Source: Strigamia acuminata (lineage: Eukaryota > Arthropoda > Chilopoda > Geophilomorpha > Linotaeniidae). Taken from it: DNA of 64,000 bases. The DNA is taken from the NCBI GenBank assembly GCA_949358305.1, contig OX442321.1, positions 9,945,605-10,009,604 of the forward strand, given 5' to 3'. The position numbers and the translations under genes were made by a program. A model generated the notes under the pieces. The model did no database searches. It was not told where the DNA came from and saw nothing but the letters and a program-made list of their open reading frames with translations. Below are positions 53,314 to 64,000 of the stretch, piece by piece. The first letter of the stretch is position 1. The number at the start of each line of letters is the position of its first letter.

Positions 53314-55752
53314 ATGGCGTCCTGGGAGGCGATTCCAGAAGGTGCAATCATTAGACTAAACATCTTCCGTGGAAGGATCCCGGACAAGATTCAAATAGTG
53401 TTCAAGCGACTAGGATATGACGCTTGGATAACTCGGAAGTGGCTCACCAACCAAATCAAAAAATATTGGGGGACCACGAAGCGAATCTGCCATGGAGACA
53501 CATTGGAAGCGCACGCCTTACGTCAAATCATATCCGAACTGGAAGACCCGCATGGACCCATTTTCAATGAGTTGCTGGCGGAATTATATCCAATGGTTTA
53601 CGAAGAGGCTAAGGACTACGAAGTGTATTGCGACCCGACAACAAATCGGCAAAAGTTTGCCAAGCGAGTCATGTCGAGGATCAAGGCGGAAGCTGGCCCA
53701 GTAGCGGCAGAATTTATAGTCAAGCAACAAGCTTTTTTAGAAGAGCAGGAAAAGCTAGGATGCCCGCCTGTGACGTCACCACCCGAACATTTCGCAAAAA
53801 CGCAGACCCAGATGCATCAGTTGCATCTAACTGGAGCCGTGGGGAATCGAGTTGCAAACACCAATCGAAATCGACCGCGCAGACGTTATGCTTCAACTAA
53901 GTCGACGAAAGATTGGGAACGCCCTGAAGATCAGCGCCCAAGAAGAAGTCGACATTCTCCCATCGAGTGGCATGAAGAAGCCCGTGAAGTCACGCCACCA
54001 AAGAGAGCAAGAAAATGCAGAAGGTCGCATAAGAAGTCGAAAGCACAACGCGAAATTACTCTGCCGATGTCAAGAAAGGATGCACTTTTAATCAAAATCA
54101 AGGGCACCTGCGACCCCGATGAGCCCATCATTCCGTTGGTTGAGTGGGACGACTCGTGGCAAGAGGATTTCGTGATTGTCGATGAGGCAGAAGAATCGGA
54201 GTATTCGTCGGACGCAGGGAAGGAAGCAGTCGCTACCGGAGGAGAAGACTCGTCGGTGTTCCAGAGTCCAGCACCACACAAGGATGTACCTGACACCCCA
54301 TCACCAAGGCCATCCTCCCCTGAAGAAGCAATGACCATTCAGGTCCCGAGCTTGACTCGAAGAGCGTCAGCAGAGCCGGAAGCCCCACCTCCGCCTCCCC
54401 AATTGCAAGAACTGATGGCGCTGAAAGTTAAACCACCAAAAGCGAAAAGGAAGCCAAAAATGTTACGGCCGAAAAAATCGATTGAACATGATCGTTTGAA
54501 GAAGAAGAAAGCGCCGACTGTGGATCCACACACGTTGCCAATGGAGGGACCCATTCCACTGATGGACCACTCGATTCCGGTCCCAGAACTCGCATTGCGC
54601 CCAGGGGAACAACCAATGAGACCCCAAGAAGATTACGACAAGGATTTCTACAGATTATGGCGCGGCTATTTGAAATACCCGTTGAACACCCAGAAACTGG
54701 TCCTCACAAATTTGGATGGATATCAGGCCGCCCAGCTCAATGAAGCGGTGAACGAGATGAAGCGTTTGGCCAGGGAATTTGTGCAAGTACCACTGAGGGA
54801 GCAAACTGAACGCTGGCTGCAAAAATTCCAGAAGAAAACGGTGAAAGTGCAGCAACGCCTACTGTTTCCGGGGGTATTCTACACCGATGAGGCGTCGTTC
54901 ATAGGCGATACTGTGTTGTATACAACGCCATTAGGAATTCCACCTGAAATGCTTACCAACTGGAAGTCAATCCTCTACGATGCGGTGTTGTTGCGGAGCA
55001 ATTTGGTGTATGCAAATTTGGCGAATGGAGAAACATGCAATCAGAGCGCAACACGTCTGAGACAGGAATGGACCCTGAGATTAGAAGAGATGGAAAAGCG
55101 ACGAGACTCGCAAACGTTCGGCGCACAAGCTTGTGCAGTGTGGAGACCTGCGGGGGCCCCATTTAGACCAAAGGCAGCGCCAACAGCTGCAATCGCTCCT
55201 CCCACCACTGCATTCGTTCAAGGCAGCCGCCCTTACGTCACCTACATGCCGTCAGTCACCTATGTGCCAGCGGTGTACCGGGCGCTGACCACAACCACGA
55301 ATGCAACAGAGTCAGGAATTTGCTCAGTAGGACCATCAGTCAGCGGTGAGGGAGAGGTGCCAACCGTTTCCATGATCCAGAATATGGAATACGGCAAAAT
55401 CAGGTACTATTACCCAAAGCTGAAGTTTTCCGATGGCACGAGAGCTTTGTTAAAGAACAGCTCTACTCTTTGCAAAGAGGCGTTCAAATGGCTCGAGAAA
55501 TCTGTGCGGGAGTTGCAATATCGATCGCGTCACCGCCAACTCATCGCAGTACGCCGAGCCCCGAGCAGTGAGCAAGAGAAATTCGAAATGAATTACGACC
55601 ACGTCCTCAAGAAGGCGGCAGACATTCGTGACGTTTGGTTCCACGTCAATACTGGGATGATGTCTGGCCCAGCCCGCGGATTGCCAAAATTCTCAATTTC
55701 CGAGAATGCAACTCCCGTGGCTATTCCTGAGACGAAAGGGGTTGTTTGGTAA
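53314..55752 (+). CDS. Unknown 812-residue protein in the env position (3' ORF)
   Basis: Intact frame from ATG 53314 (CCATGG context) to TAA 55752. I do not recognise a family. Seen: residues 1-150 look folded (IPDKIQIVFKRLGYDAWITR, LAELYPMVYEEAKDYEVYC). Residues about 180-250 are basic and Arg/Lys-rich (RPRRRYASTKSTK, KRARKCRRSHKKSKAQRE). About 250-430 is acidic and Pro/Ser-rich, probably disordered. About 430-590 is a second folded segment (YDKDFYRLWRGYLKYPLN, VQQRLLFPGVFYTDEASF). A Pro/Thr/Ala linker and a third segment (KIRYYYPKLKFSDGTRALLK) close it. There is no signal peptide, membrane segment or furin-like site, so it is not a typical envelope. A nuclear or nucleic-acid-binding accessory role is possible but only inferred. 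Confidence 0.75.
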   Translation: MASWEAIPEGAIIRLNIFRGRIPDKIQIVFKRLGYDAWITRKWLTNQIKKYWGTTKRICHGDTLEAHALRQIISELEDPHGPIFNELLAELYPMVYEEAKDYEVYCDPTTNRQKFAKRVMSRIKAEAGPVAAEFIVKQQAFLEEQEKLGCPPVTSPPEHFAKTQTQMHQLHLTGAVGNRVANTNRNRPRRRYASTKSTKDWERPEDQRPRRSRHSPIEWHEEAREVTPPKRARKCRRSHKKSKAQREITLPMSRKDALLIKIKGTCDPDEPIIPLVEWDDSWQEDFVIVDEAEESEYSSDAGKEAVATGGEDSSVFQSPAPHKDVPDTPSPRPSSPEEAMTIQVPSLTRRASAEPEAPPPPPQLQELMALKVKPPKAKRKPKMLRPKKSIEHDRLKKKKAPTVDPHTLPMEGPIPLMDHSIPVPELALRPGEQPMRPQEDYDKDFYRLWRGYLKYPLNTQKLVLTNLDGYQAAQLNEAVNEMKRLAREFVQVPLREQTERWLQKFQKKTVKVQQRLLFPGVFYTDEASFIGDTVLYTTPLGIPPEMLTNWKSILYDAVLLRSNLVYANLANGETCNQSATRLRQEWTLRLEEMEKRRDSQTFGAQACAVWRPAGAPFRPKAAPTAAIAPPTTAFVQGSRPYVTYMPSVTYVPAVYRALTTTTNATESGICSVGPSVSGEGEVPTVSMIQNMEYGKIRYYYPKLKFSDGTRALLKNSSTLCKEAFKWLEKSVRELQYRSRHRQLIAVRRAPSSEQEKFEMNYDHVLKKAADIRDVWFHVNTGMMSGPARGLPKFSISENATPVAIPETKGVVW

Positions 55753-55761
55753 AGATGTCGG

Positions 55762-55782
55762 TTTTGGGAAAACCTCCCAAAA
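55762..55782 (+). promoter_or_regulatory. Hairpin just upstream of the polypurine tract
   Basis: TTTTGGGA (55762-55769) and TCCCAAAA (55775-55782) pair perfectly around a 5-nt loop. Confidence 0.55.
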
Positions 55783-55792
55783 AGAGGGGAAG
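55779..55792 (+). promoter_or_regulatory. Polypurine tract (plus-strand primer)
   Basis: AAAAAGAGGGGAAG directly abuts the 3' LTR, the expected place and composition. Confidence 0.85.
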
Positions 55793-57224
55793 TGCGGTGG
55801 CCCGGATGCCACCGAGAGGTTTCATTTTATTTTATCGCTTTGAAAATAAGTCAATTTCGAGCGAAAGGAAATAAATAATTCCGAATTTTATTTATTTCAT
55901 GCATTTAGCAAAAGTTTGCTTTATTTTATTATTATTTCATATTTTATCTCGAAATAAGTCAATTCGAGTTCAGTATTATTTTGTATGAAAACCGAATAAA
56001 ATATATTCATTTGCATTAAACCAAGTTGCATTTATTTTGAGTCTTGAATTTGCCAAAATTGGCAGTTGTGTTATTATTTTGTGCCACAGAAAAACAGCAG
56101 TATAATTGAGCAATTAAAAGCTAATTGGAGTAATTAGTAGCTATTTTTAGAACTCTGCCTGTCTGCAGAAAACAGCTGAGTGGGAGGTTGCCATGGCAAC
56201 CCACCCACAAGCTAAGCAATCCAGGAAGTGTTTCCTGCTAATAAGGAAATTTAGCAGAGACACTTCAGTCTTACTTTGAAAACCTTGTTGAAACAACCAC
56301 GTGAAATTGCATCCAGAAAAACCTGAAAACTCTGCTGTGATTTTGTGACTAATTTGCCAAGATTTTTAAGACTCATCATTTTCTTGTAATAGTGAACCCA
56401 CTATTACGAGATTTCTTCTTGTGATAACCACATTGTTATCACGAGAGCCCGTTTCTTGCAACAACCTGCTTGTTGTTGTGAGATTTCTTTCTTGTCGCTA
56501 AACAGGCGACGAGATATTTGTATTTTGCCAAGTTTGGCGACCCGCCGTCAAGGTCGTCACTCGTGCCGGCGTGCCGAGTGAGATCCGAGTCGTGGGTGTC
56601 GTCCAAGTTGGATTTGAGTAACGTAACCGAGACGTTTTCGCCACCGTCACGGTCGTCTGTCGCGCCGTCGTGCCGAGCAGAGACCCGAGTCGTGTGGGAA
56701 ATTGTTTATCGAGGTGAATTAGTGGTGAAGGTGCGGACGTTTGTGAGACGTCGTGTTTGAAGAAAACGTCGTGAAAACGTTCCGTCGGCGTACGTGAACG
56801 TTTCCATCAACGAAACGGAGTTCGAGAGAAGGATCCAGCGCCAAGTCGTCGCCAGATCGCGGAGAAGAGGACGAGCCACGTCGAGAACGCCATTCGACGC
56901 CATTTTGTTTATTTCCATTCTTTTTCCGATTATTCCGTTAAGTATTTTAGTATTTAGTTTTTTAACGCATGTTTTAACGGTAAAACGTAAAGTTAAGTAA
57001 ATCTTGTATTTCGTATATTATTTAAATGTATTTTGTGATTTATTCAAGTCAGAATAAATCTCCCGTGAGAATTTGAATAGAATTAATTTGTGTTCTTTTT
57101 AGTAAGTTAAATTCACTTAGGCCAATAGACTAAATATAAATTTTAGTGATAGTGAGTTTTGTAAGTCCTATAAACGGCAATCCATAGTGAGTCAGTTTTA
57201 GTAATAAGATTCCGGTTCACTTCA
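55793..57224 (+). repeat. 3' LTR of the 14.9-kb element
   Basis: 1,432 bp; three substitutions relative to the 5' LTR were noticed (two near 56348-56363, one near 56711). Carries its own X-box (56186-56201), hairpin array (56383-56513) and AATAAA (57053-57058). Confidence 0.95.
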
Positions 57225-58075
57225 ATACATTAGCCTTTGCTTTTTTGACAAATTTTAAAAAGTGTCAAAAACATGCTTAAGACGTATAAAATGCGCTAAA
57301 AAGTCGATTCCCGTTGGCGGAATTTGCATATCTGGCACCGTTGCAGAGATACACCACTTTTTCTGTTCAAAAAGTCTGTTTTTTGCTTATATCTCTGCAA
57401 CAGTGCCAGATATGCAAATTGCGCACACGGGAATCGATTTTTCAGCTCATTTTACGTCTAACCAGCACGTTTCTGGAACTTTTTCAATTTTTGGCCATTT
57501 CTCCATACATTAGCCTTTGCTTTTTTGACAAATTTTAAAAAGTGCCAAAAACATGCTTAAGACGTATAAAATGCGCTAAAAAGTCGATTCCCGTTGGCGG
57601 AATTTGCATATCTGGCACCGTTGCAGAGATACACCACTTTTTCTGTTCAAAAAGTCTGTTTTTTGCTTATATCTCTGCAACAGTGCCAGATATGCAAATT
57701 GCGCACACGGGAATCGATTTTTCAGCTCATTTTACGTCTAACCAGCACGTTTCTGGAACTTTTTCAATTTTTGGCCATTTCTCCATACATTAGCCTTTGC
57801 TTTTTTGACAAATTTTAAAAAGTGCCAAAAACATGCTTAAGACGTATAAAATGCGCTAAAAAGTCGATTCCCGTTGGCGGAATTTGCATATCTGGCACCG
57901 TTGCAGAGATACACCACTTTTTCTGTTCAAAAAGTCAGTTTTTTGCTTATATCTCTGCAACAGTGCCAGATATGCAAATTGCGCACACGGGAATCGATTT
58001 TTCAGCTCATTTTACGTCTAACCAGCACGTTTCTGGAACTTTTTCAATTTTTGGCCATTTCTCCATACATTAGCC
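57225..58075 (-). repeat. 280-bp satellite, segment 4 (inverted)
   Basis: About three monomers in the orientation opposite to segments 1-3, continuing the short inverted piece at 42216-42372. Ends at ACATTAGCC and runs straight into the minisatellite. Confidence 0.96.
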
Positions 58076-59271
58076 AAAATAATACCAAAATAATACCAAA
58101 AAAATACCAAAAAAATACCAAAAAAATACCAAAATAATACCAAAATAATACCAAAATAATACCAAAATAATACCAAAATAATACCAAAATAATACCAAAA
58201 TAATACCAAAATAATACCAAAATAATACCAAAATAATACCAAAATAATACCAAAATAATACCAAAATAATACCAAAATAATACCAAAATAATACCAAAAT
58301 AATACCAAAATAATACCAAAATAATACCAAAATAATACCAAAATAATACCAAAATAATACCAAAATAATACCAAAATAATACCAAAATAATACCAAAATA
58401 ATACCAAAATAATACCAAAATAATACCAAAATAATACCAAAATAATACCAAAATAATACCAAAATAATACCAAAATAATACCAAAATAATACCAAAATAA
58501 TACCAAAATAATACCAAAATAATACCAAAATAATACCAAAATAATACCAAAATAATACCAAAATAATACCAAAATAATACCAAAATAATACCAAAATAAT
58601 ACCAAAATAATACCAAAATAATACCAAAATAATACCAAAAAAATACCAAAAAAATACCAAAAAAATACCAAAATAATACCAAAAAAATACCAAAAAAATA
58701 CCAAAATAATACCAAAATAATACCAAAAAAATACCAAAATAATACCAAAATAATACCAAAATAATACCAAAATAATACCAAAATAATACCAAAATAATAC
58801 CAAAATAATACCAAAATAATACCAAAATAATACCAAAATAATACCAAAATAATACCAAAATAATACCAAAATAATACCAAAATAATACCAAAATAATACC
58901 AAAATAATACCAAAATAATACCAAAATAATACCAAAATAATACCAAAATAATACCAAAATAATACCAAAATAATACCAAAATAATACCAAAATAATACCA
59001 AAAAAATACCAAAAAAATACCAAAAAAATACCAAAATAATACCAAAAAAATACCAAAAAAATACCAAAATAATACCAAAATAATACCAAAAAAATACCAA
59101 AATAATACCAAAATAATACCAAAATAATACCAAAATAATACCAAAATAATACCAAAATAATACCAAAATAATACCAAAATAATACCAAAATAATACCAAA
59201 ATAATACCAAAATAATACCAAAATAATACCAAAATAATACCAAAATAATACCAAAATAATACCAAAATAAT
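58076..59271. repeat. 11-bp minisatellite array (right), about 109 units
   Basis: Mostly ACCAAAATAAT with patches of ACCAAAAAAAT. The same patch pattern occurs at 58634 and 58997 (363 bp = 33 units), showing block duplication. Same strand orientation as the left array. Confidence 0.95.
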
Positions 59272-59424
59272 ATTTTGGTATTTTGGTATTTTGGTAATTT
59301 TGTTATTTTGGTTATTTTTGGTTGTTTTTGGTTGTTTTTGGTTGTTTTTGGTTATTTTTGGTGTTTTTGGCGTTTTTGGCGTTTATGTCGTTTATGTCGG
59401 TATTTCGGTATTTTGGTATTTTGG
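59272..59424. repeat. Degenerate inverted minisatellite flank
   Basis: After a palindromic switch (AATAATATT) the units read TATTTTGG and then decay to TTTTTGGTTG and TTTATGTCG forms. This mirrors the transition at 10785-10933. Confidence 0.7.
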
Positions 59425-59477
59425 CCTCAAAAGGGGGGGGGGGATTTTTCTTTATTCTTAAGGTCAGACAGAGTATA
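59425..59477 (-). repeat. Right boundary inverted repeat of the 48.7-kb block
   Basis: CCTCAAAA, a G-run of 11, then ATTTTTCTTTATTCTTAAGG and TCAGACAGAGTATA. Reverse complement of 10736-10784. Confidence 0.85.
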
Positions 59478-59663
59478 TCTTGTGCTAGTCATCTTACATA
59501 TACTCACAAGTCAGTTATTTCCAATTCCAAACCATTTCGTCCACTTTTCGCTTTGCACCTTCTGAAATTTGAACACAACCATATTTTTTTATTATGATGG
59601 ATCCGCCTTTTTGAGACCTGATTCAAACATCAGTGATAAGCATTACAAAATTGCATCTAAAAC
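59478..59663. other. Short spacer next to LRCH 3' end
   Basis: Unique-looking AT-rich sequence. No gene seen. Confidence 0.4.
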
Positions 59664-59669
59664 TTTATT
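59664..59669 (-). terminator. Polyadenylation signal of the LRCH gene
   Basis: AATAAA on the minus strand, about 160 bp after the LRCH stop codon. Confidence 0.5.
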
Positions 59670-59827
59670 AACATCAATGTACACAAAAAATGCAATAGCA
59701 ACTTTATAAAAACAAGGCACTTCCAACTAATTTTCAGACAAAAACGGACAAGTGCCAAAAAGAATTTTTTTAAAAAATTACAGATAAATTAAGAAATAAT
59801 AATAATAGTAATTAAAGGGGAATTTTT

Positions 59828-62800
59828 TCATTGATTTGAACTTATAATCGAATTCTTAGAATAAACATTGAGCAGCGCTTGCACTGTAATGGCAGTTCGC
59901 ACTGGTGCCTTCTCTTCCAAAATATCTTGCGTTGAACAAACATACTCCTGAAACGAAAACTGCTTGTTTAAAATAACTTAAGGAATGCGTTAAGTGACAA
60001 TCAATGGCAGGCAGATGATTAAAAAATAAAACAATTCATATCAAAATAAGTTGATTTATCTTTGTTTTAGATTAAAGCACTTGTTGTTCCATCACGGATA
60101 AGGCGGAAGAAGATAAAGCAGCACGCATGATCCCACAAATAGAAGTAGGCAGAAAGAAGAAATGGCCGCATCCGACAACAGGAACCAGCTCTTGGACGAC
60201 CGGGCCAAGAGTAAACTCACTGTCCCCGCCACCGCCACCAGCCGTTGCATTAACACAACATCCTCACATGAGCAAAGGTCCGCCTGAAAATGAACATTCC
60301 CCGAGTCACTATCATGCCATTACCTCCTTGTTTTATGTCTCCGTTTGAGTAATTGCCTCGTTTCACCTCATGCTAATGTTAATTACCGTGCAAATTTCCT
60401 TCCCACTCCAATCAATTATGAATACCAAAGCAAGATTTAAACCCCCAGCGCAATTACATGTCAGATGTTAGCACTTCAGGCCATCACCATTATTACAAGT
60501 CAAGTGAAATGAATGAATGAATGAACGAATAAATGAATGAACAGTTTCGAAAGAGGAGTCAGATGTTGATGTGAGGATGAAGTGTTGATTGATTACAAGG
60601 ACAGGTTTTATCATTTATTTTTTCATGCTGTTAAATGAGTTAATTATAATTAGTACACGCTACTTGTTAAACGGGACATGGCGAGACAGAATCTTAGAAA
60701 ACGATTAAAATATAGAACGAGAAGGGAGACCTGTGAGTGAACTCAAAGGACAAATTTGTTGCAAAAATCACTTTTGATTGCAAACTATTCACTGGCGCAA
60801 GCCCACCCAATCACAAATAAATAAATAAATGATAAACAAAAACATCAAAAACAAACAATAACTACAGAACGCGTCAAACATAAAAACAAATGAAAACGAA
60901 TTAATTTCGATGACTTAATAAAATGTTAGAAAAAATTAAATTAAATGAGAACTAAAGTAATTCCAAACAAAAGCAAGACTATGATTTGGCCGAGTTGCTG
61001 CGCCATCTGCCCAGTATGATTGCACTTAACAAGAAATTCTTTTCTTTTAATTTTAAAACTTAAGTCATGAACCTTTAGAGAGGAGTAGGAATTCTTTAAA
61101 AACTCAAAAGGAGAGGAGATTTCTTTTCATTTCAAAACCCTACCTCGGCAATTCCTATCCTACGACAGGCGTCGATGAAATTCTCAACATTCCTTCGACA
61201 TTTGGCCATAGTTAACTTGGGCTAACAAATGACAATTATTAATTAATAATGAAATCTCATTCGAGCGACTGCTAACTCACAACACCGGGAGACGGAACGT
61301 GTATGCTTGCGACGGACCGGGGACGAACATGATTTGCTAAATGGCAAAGAACAACGCCATCCATTAAAGCAGCTGCTGTATCTTCGGGGAGCGCCACTTT
61401 CAATCGGCTTTCAATGGCGATTCGCAGTTGTTGTACCAGCACGGCTTCTTCTTTGGCTTTATCGAATTCGCGCCTCATGGTAAAATGAGGCTCAAACATC
61501 TTGTTAGAAGCTGAAAACGATCGTTTACGAGTTAATTCAATTTTCTCATTACAACCACAAATGGCTTACAGTTTATAGTATTGTGAGTATCGTTTGCAAA
61601 AGGAATAGTGGTTCCATTTTTAAAATAAGACGGATTATAGTTTGATGAAGGTGGATGATTCACGTTTATTTCGCAACTTTCATTGTCCGACAATCGTTGT
61701 GGACTCGTTCGCGACTGCAAATCATAAAAATATCTAATACATTACCACCATGTTAAAAAATCAATAAAACCATACTTTTACGTAAGATAGAACAGCCTCC
61801 TTTTGTTTACGCCTTTCGTCCATGCGGCGCTGAGCCACCTGGGCGTGATACTGATGTTGTTGAATGATCGAGTCGTGTCGAGATCGAAATTCGTCCTCCT
61901 ACGTAGCACAATTTCCATTAAAACTATTTCGGATAAATTTACCCGAGCAAAACTCACTGGTGTATTATGATTTGTGACTAGAGCACCAGCCGGTTGCACT
62001 TTCGCGTCCACGTTCGATTGAGACAACGAAACGGTCTCCGGCCAACTTGAAGCAGAAAATATAAAAAAACACATTTAAACGCCTTTTCATCCAAACGCTA
62101 TTGCTACGGCGTTGAAGCGTGATCAGATTTGAATAGTAAGCAATCATAAAATGCCATGCAATCCAAAAACATGCACACCGACTCGCCTCGAATGAAGAAT
62201 TTCCAAGGGCAGCGTTCAGTCCCGAGTCACCTGACACACTCACCTGGCCATGACACGTTGATAGCCGCTCGAGTTTTCCGCACTCCTCTGCTGGCGCAGA
62301 GCCTCTTTATATTCGCGGTAAGTCTGGTTATGAGGGATGGTCTTCCTGTAAGAGGGATCGGGAGGAAAGGAGAAGACAACAAACACTCACAAACCAACAA
62401 CAACACCAAAAGCCATTCCGTGTAATATCTTTTTTTTTTCGAGTTTTAAATTTAAATTGAATAAATAAACGTTTAAGTGTTGGGTGTTAATAAAAAAAAT
62501 TATAAAATTAAACAACTAATAAACAAATTATTCAAAAATCTAATAATAATAATAATAATAATAATTGGACCAAACGATCGAAAAAAAGCCAATTTCAAGC
62601 AAGATACGTACGAGCCATCGAGACTTTCGTTGAATGATAACGCTGAAATGGTCGAATCACTCGACGTACTGTGTCTAAACATCGGAATAAAGTGTATAAA
62701 TATTTCACCTTTTAACTGGACAATTAATAACCTCACCTGTTGTTCATCATATTTTGATCAGTTTGCCGATCTAACGAATTTGTTCTCATTCTTTGGCATT

Positions 62801-63956
62801 CGTTTTCCTCATCATTCTCGTGCCTATCGACGCGTTGACGATCTTCTTTGAGTTTCTGTCGGTTCAACTCCTAAATCGAATAATTAGTTTTATTTTTTTT
62901 AATAAAATGTTATTGAGGTATGTTTTTAGAGGCTACTCTGTTAAAAGCATCGTCGTAAGTGGAGTCGCCGATCTTGTTCGGGCTCAAAGTGCTCGGAGTG
63001 CTCGAACAACTCAGCGCGTCATTGTCGGCGTAAAGGGCAAGCGAGGCATTTGAGCCAGAAGAGGAGTAGCCGTGGTGGAAGCCTAGTTGCGAGAGGCGCA
63101 CGTGCAAGCTACGTTCTCGTTCTTGTCGCTGCTCTTTTGTCAATTCGGCAGCTCGAAGAGCGAGTTTACGTGCCTCGTCCATCTCGCTCGTTAACTGCGG
63201 AGCGTGCACGGAAAGAACAAAGTGTGACAAATAGGTTCGTAGAAAAGTGTGCAAAAAAATAAATTCCAAATAACTAACATCTTGAAATTCTTGTGACCAT
63301 CTCTTATCGCCGCTGCCGTCGGACGTGTTGTACCCCGAATCGATCGTGTACCGTTTTGCTCGAGAATTCAACGGGATGCCATTCAAACTATTAACAAATA
63401 ATTGCGTAAATTATTTCAAATTCACGTCCCTCGCGTTAAAATTACCTTTTGCTGAACTTCTTACGGCTCGTACGCCGGACCTCCGTGTCAATCACACCTC
63501 GCTTCTTATTTTCTTTGATCGCTTGAATTTCCAGGTATTTAAATATGTGCACACGTCCACGAGTACATAACTGCAAAATCGAAAAAATAATTTGTCAATA
63601 CAATTTTTTTGTGTGTTAAATCTTGAAAGATTACGTAAGCAGGCGGCGAGATAAGTGGGTTATTATCTAATTCAAGTTCGCTGAGCTCATTCAAACGCCG
63701 AAATTGAGTTGGAAGAGTTGTGATGCGATTCATTGAAATATCCAATTTAACGAGTGGTAAGTTTGTGACCTCTGTATAAAATTTTAATAAATAAACAAAT
63801 CAGTTTTATTATCACAAATTAAAAAATAAATAAATAAATAATCCATCCACCTATTGGTAACTCCACTAAATGATTCCGACGCAAATTCAACGACTTTAAA
63901 TTTTCAAGATCCTCAATTTGAGGTGGCAAATGCGAGATCTCATTACAACTTGCATC
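59828..63956 (-). CDS. LRCH protein: leucine-rich repeats and calponin homology domain (5'-partial, 14 exons)
   Basis: Exons in transcript order: 63956-63851, 63771-63635, 63570-63446, 63387-63279, 63194-62937, 62870-62737, 62674-62612, 62345-62244, 62045-61958, 61898-61776, 61714-61570, 61510-61281, 61221-61144 and 59947-59828. All phases join, giving 605 residues to TGA. Leucine-rich repeats come first (LPPQIEDLENLKSLNLRRN, LVKLDISMNRITTLPTQF), then the family signature CTRGRVHIFKYLEIQA. A long charged/serine-rich linker includes coiled-coil-like KLALRAAELTKEQRQERERS and the conserved TIPHNQTYREYKEALRQQRS. A C-terminal calponin homology domain (LRIAIESRLKVALPEDTAAA, MDGVVLCHLANHV, AKCRRNVENFIDACRRIGI) ends in ITVQALLNVYS. 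Known: LRCH proteins bind actin/septin cytoskeleton and DOCK family regulators. The early LRR exons lie beyond the right edge. Looks functional. Confidence 0.92.
60110..60300 (+). other. GC-richer island with open frames in the LRCH intron
   Basis: The plus strand has an ATG at 60163 (MAASDNRNQLLDDRAKSKL, then a stop near 60290) and an overlapping frame with a proline run. It could be a 5' exon of an antisense transcript, an alternative exon or an insertion. No family recognised. Confidence 0.25.
60509..60543. repeat. ATGA microsatellite
   Basis: About eight imperfect AATG units. Confidence 0.8.
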
Positions 63957-64000
63957 CTATTCGAACGAAAAACACAATACGAGTATTAACAAATAAAAAT

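Larger units (their letters stand above)
42373..57224 (+). mobile_element. Large Ty3/gypsy-type LTR retrotransposon, 14.9 kb, with extra 3' ORF
   Basis: LTRs of exactly 1,432 bp (42373-43804, 55793-57224), TG...CA ends, flanked by 4-bp ATAC duplications (42369-42372 and 57225-57228) in the inverted satellite. Order: LTR, tRNA-Pro-like PBS, gag, -1 frameshift site, protease-RT-RNase H, UAG, integrase, about 1 kb spacer with a small ORF, unknown 812-residue ORF, polypurine tract, LTR. RT-before-integrase order makes it Ty3/gypsy-like. I saw three substitutions between the LTRs, so the insertion is young. gag carries a disrupting tandem duplication. Confidence 0.95.
59948..61143 (-). other. Last intron of LRCH (1.2 kb)
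   Basis: Much longer than the other introns (41-266 bp). Holds a GC-richer island (60110-60300) and an ATGA microsatellite. Otherwise AT-rich, with nothing else recognised. Confidence 0.7.

Noticed and set aside
53314-55752. 3' ORF considered as an envelope gene
   Set aside because: No signal peptide, no transmembrane helix and no cleavage motif; kept as an unknown protein.
58018-59265. Three overlapping 390-415-aa minus-strand ORFs
   Set aside because: Same minisatellite artefact in the right-hand array; three frames are open at once.

Overview
The window is nuclear DNA of an invertebrate animal. Host genes have short (about 40-100 bp) GT-AG introns in an AT-rich background, and they are animal families: an FNDC3-type fibronectin-III membrane protein, a beta-class carbonic anhydrase (a class vertebrates lack) and an LRCH (LRR + calponin homology) protein. 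An arthropod (mite, springtail, crustacean or insect) is plausible, but the sequence alone does not settle the taxon.

Layout. 1-2.8 kb: the 3' half of the FNDC3-like gene (+ strand, ten exons, cut by the window edge). 2.8-4.5 kb: AT-rich spacer. 4.5-5.6 kb: complete four-exon beta-carbonic anhydrase (- strand) with CCAAT and YY1-like promoter motifs. 5.7-10.7 kb: a graveyard of small DNA transposons: a foldback/MITE pair, a 106-bp hAT-type MITE with an 8-bp target duplication, tRNA-like modules, a mariner-type MITE with over 300-bp inverted arms and TA target sites, one isolated copy of the 280-bp satellite, and a decayed gypsy pol fragment.

10,736-59,477 is a 48.7-kb block bounded by matching 49/53-bp inverted repeats. 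Inside it, from each end inward, are an 11-bp minisatellite (about 2.4 kb left, 1.2 kb right) and then a 280-bp satellite. Satellite orientation is forward on the left and inverted on the right, and the switch lies inside the satellite's own palindrome at about 42,215. Three full-length Ty3/gypsy LTR retrotransposons sit inside the satellite, each with target-site duplications made of satellite sequence. Two are near-identical 4.7-kb elements in opposite orientations (21,088-25,815 and 36,003-40,708). The third is a 14.9-kb element (42,373-57,224) with 1,432-bp LTRs. There is a 200-N assembly gap at 20,863-21,062.

The 14.9-kb element is the most interesting object. Gag and Pol are linked by a textbook -1 frameshift signal (A AAA AAC, 6-nt spacer, 8-bp GC-rich hairpin). 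Protease-RT-RNase H and integrase are separated by one in-frame UAG. An 812-residue ORF of unknown family occupies the env position, with a possible small upstream coding exon. The LTRs carry four consecutive hairpins that share a closing CTTG/CNAG-type stem but have different, internally complementary stems, plus a perfect RFX-type X-box palindrome. This copy's gag is frameshifted by a 206-bp tandem duplication.

59.5-64 kb: LRCH gene (- strand), 14 exons visible, 3' end only about 190 bp from the right edge of the 48.7-kb block. Large apparent ORFs over the minisatellite and satellite are repeat artefacts and are not annotated as genes.
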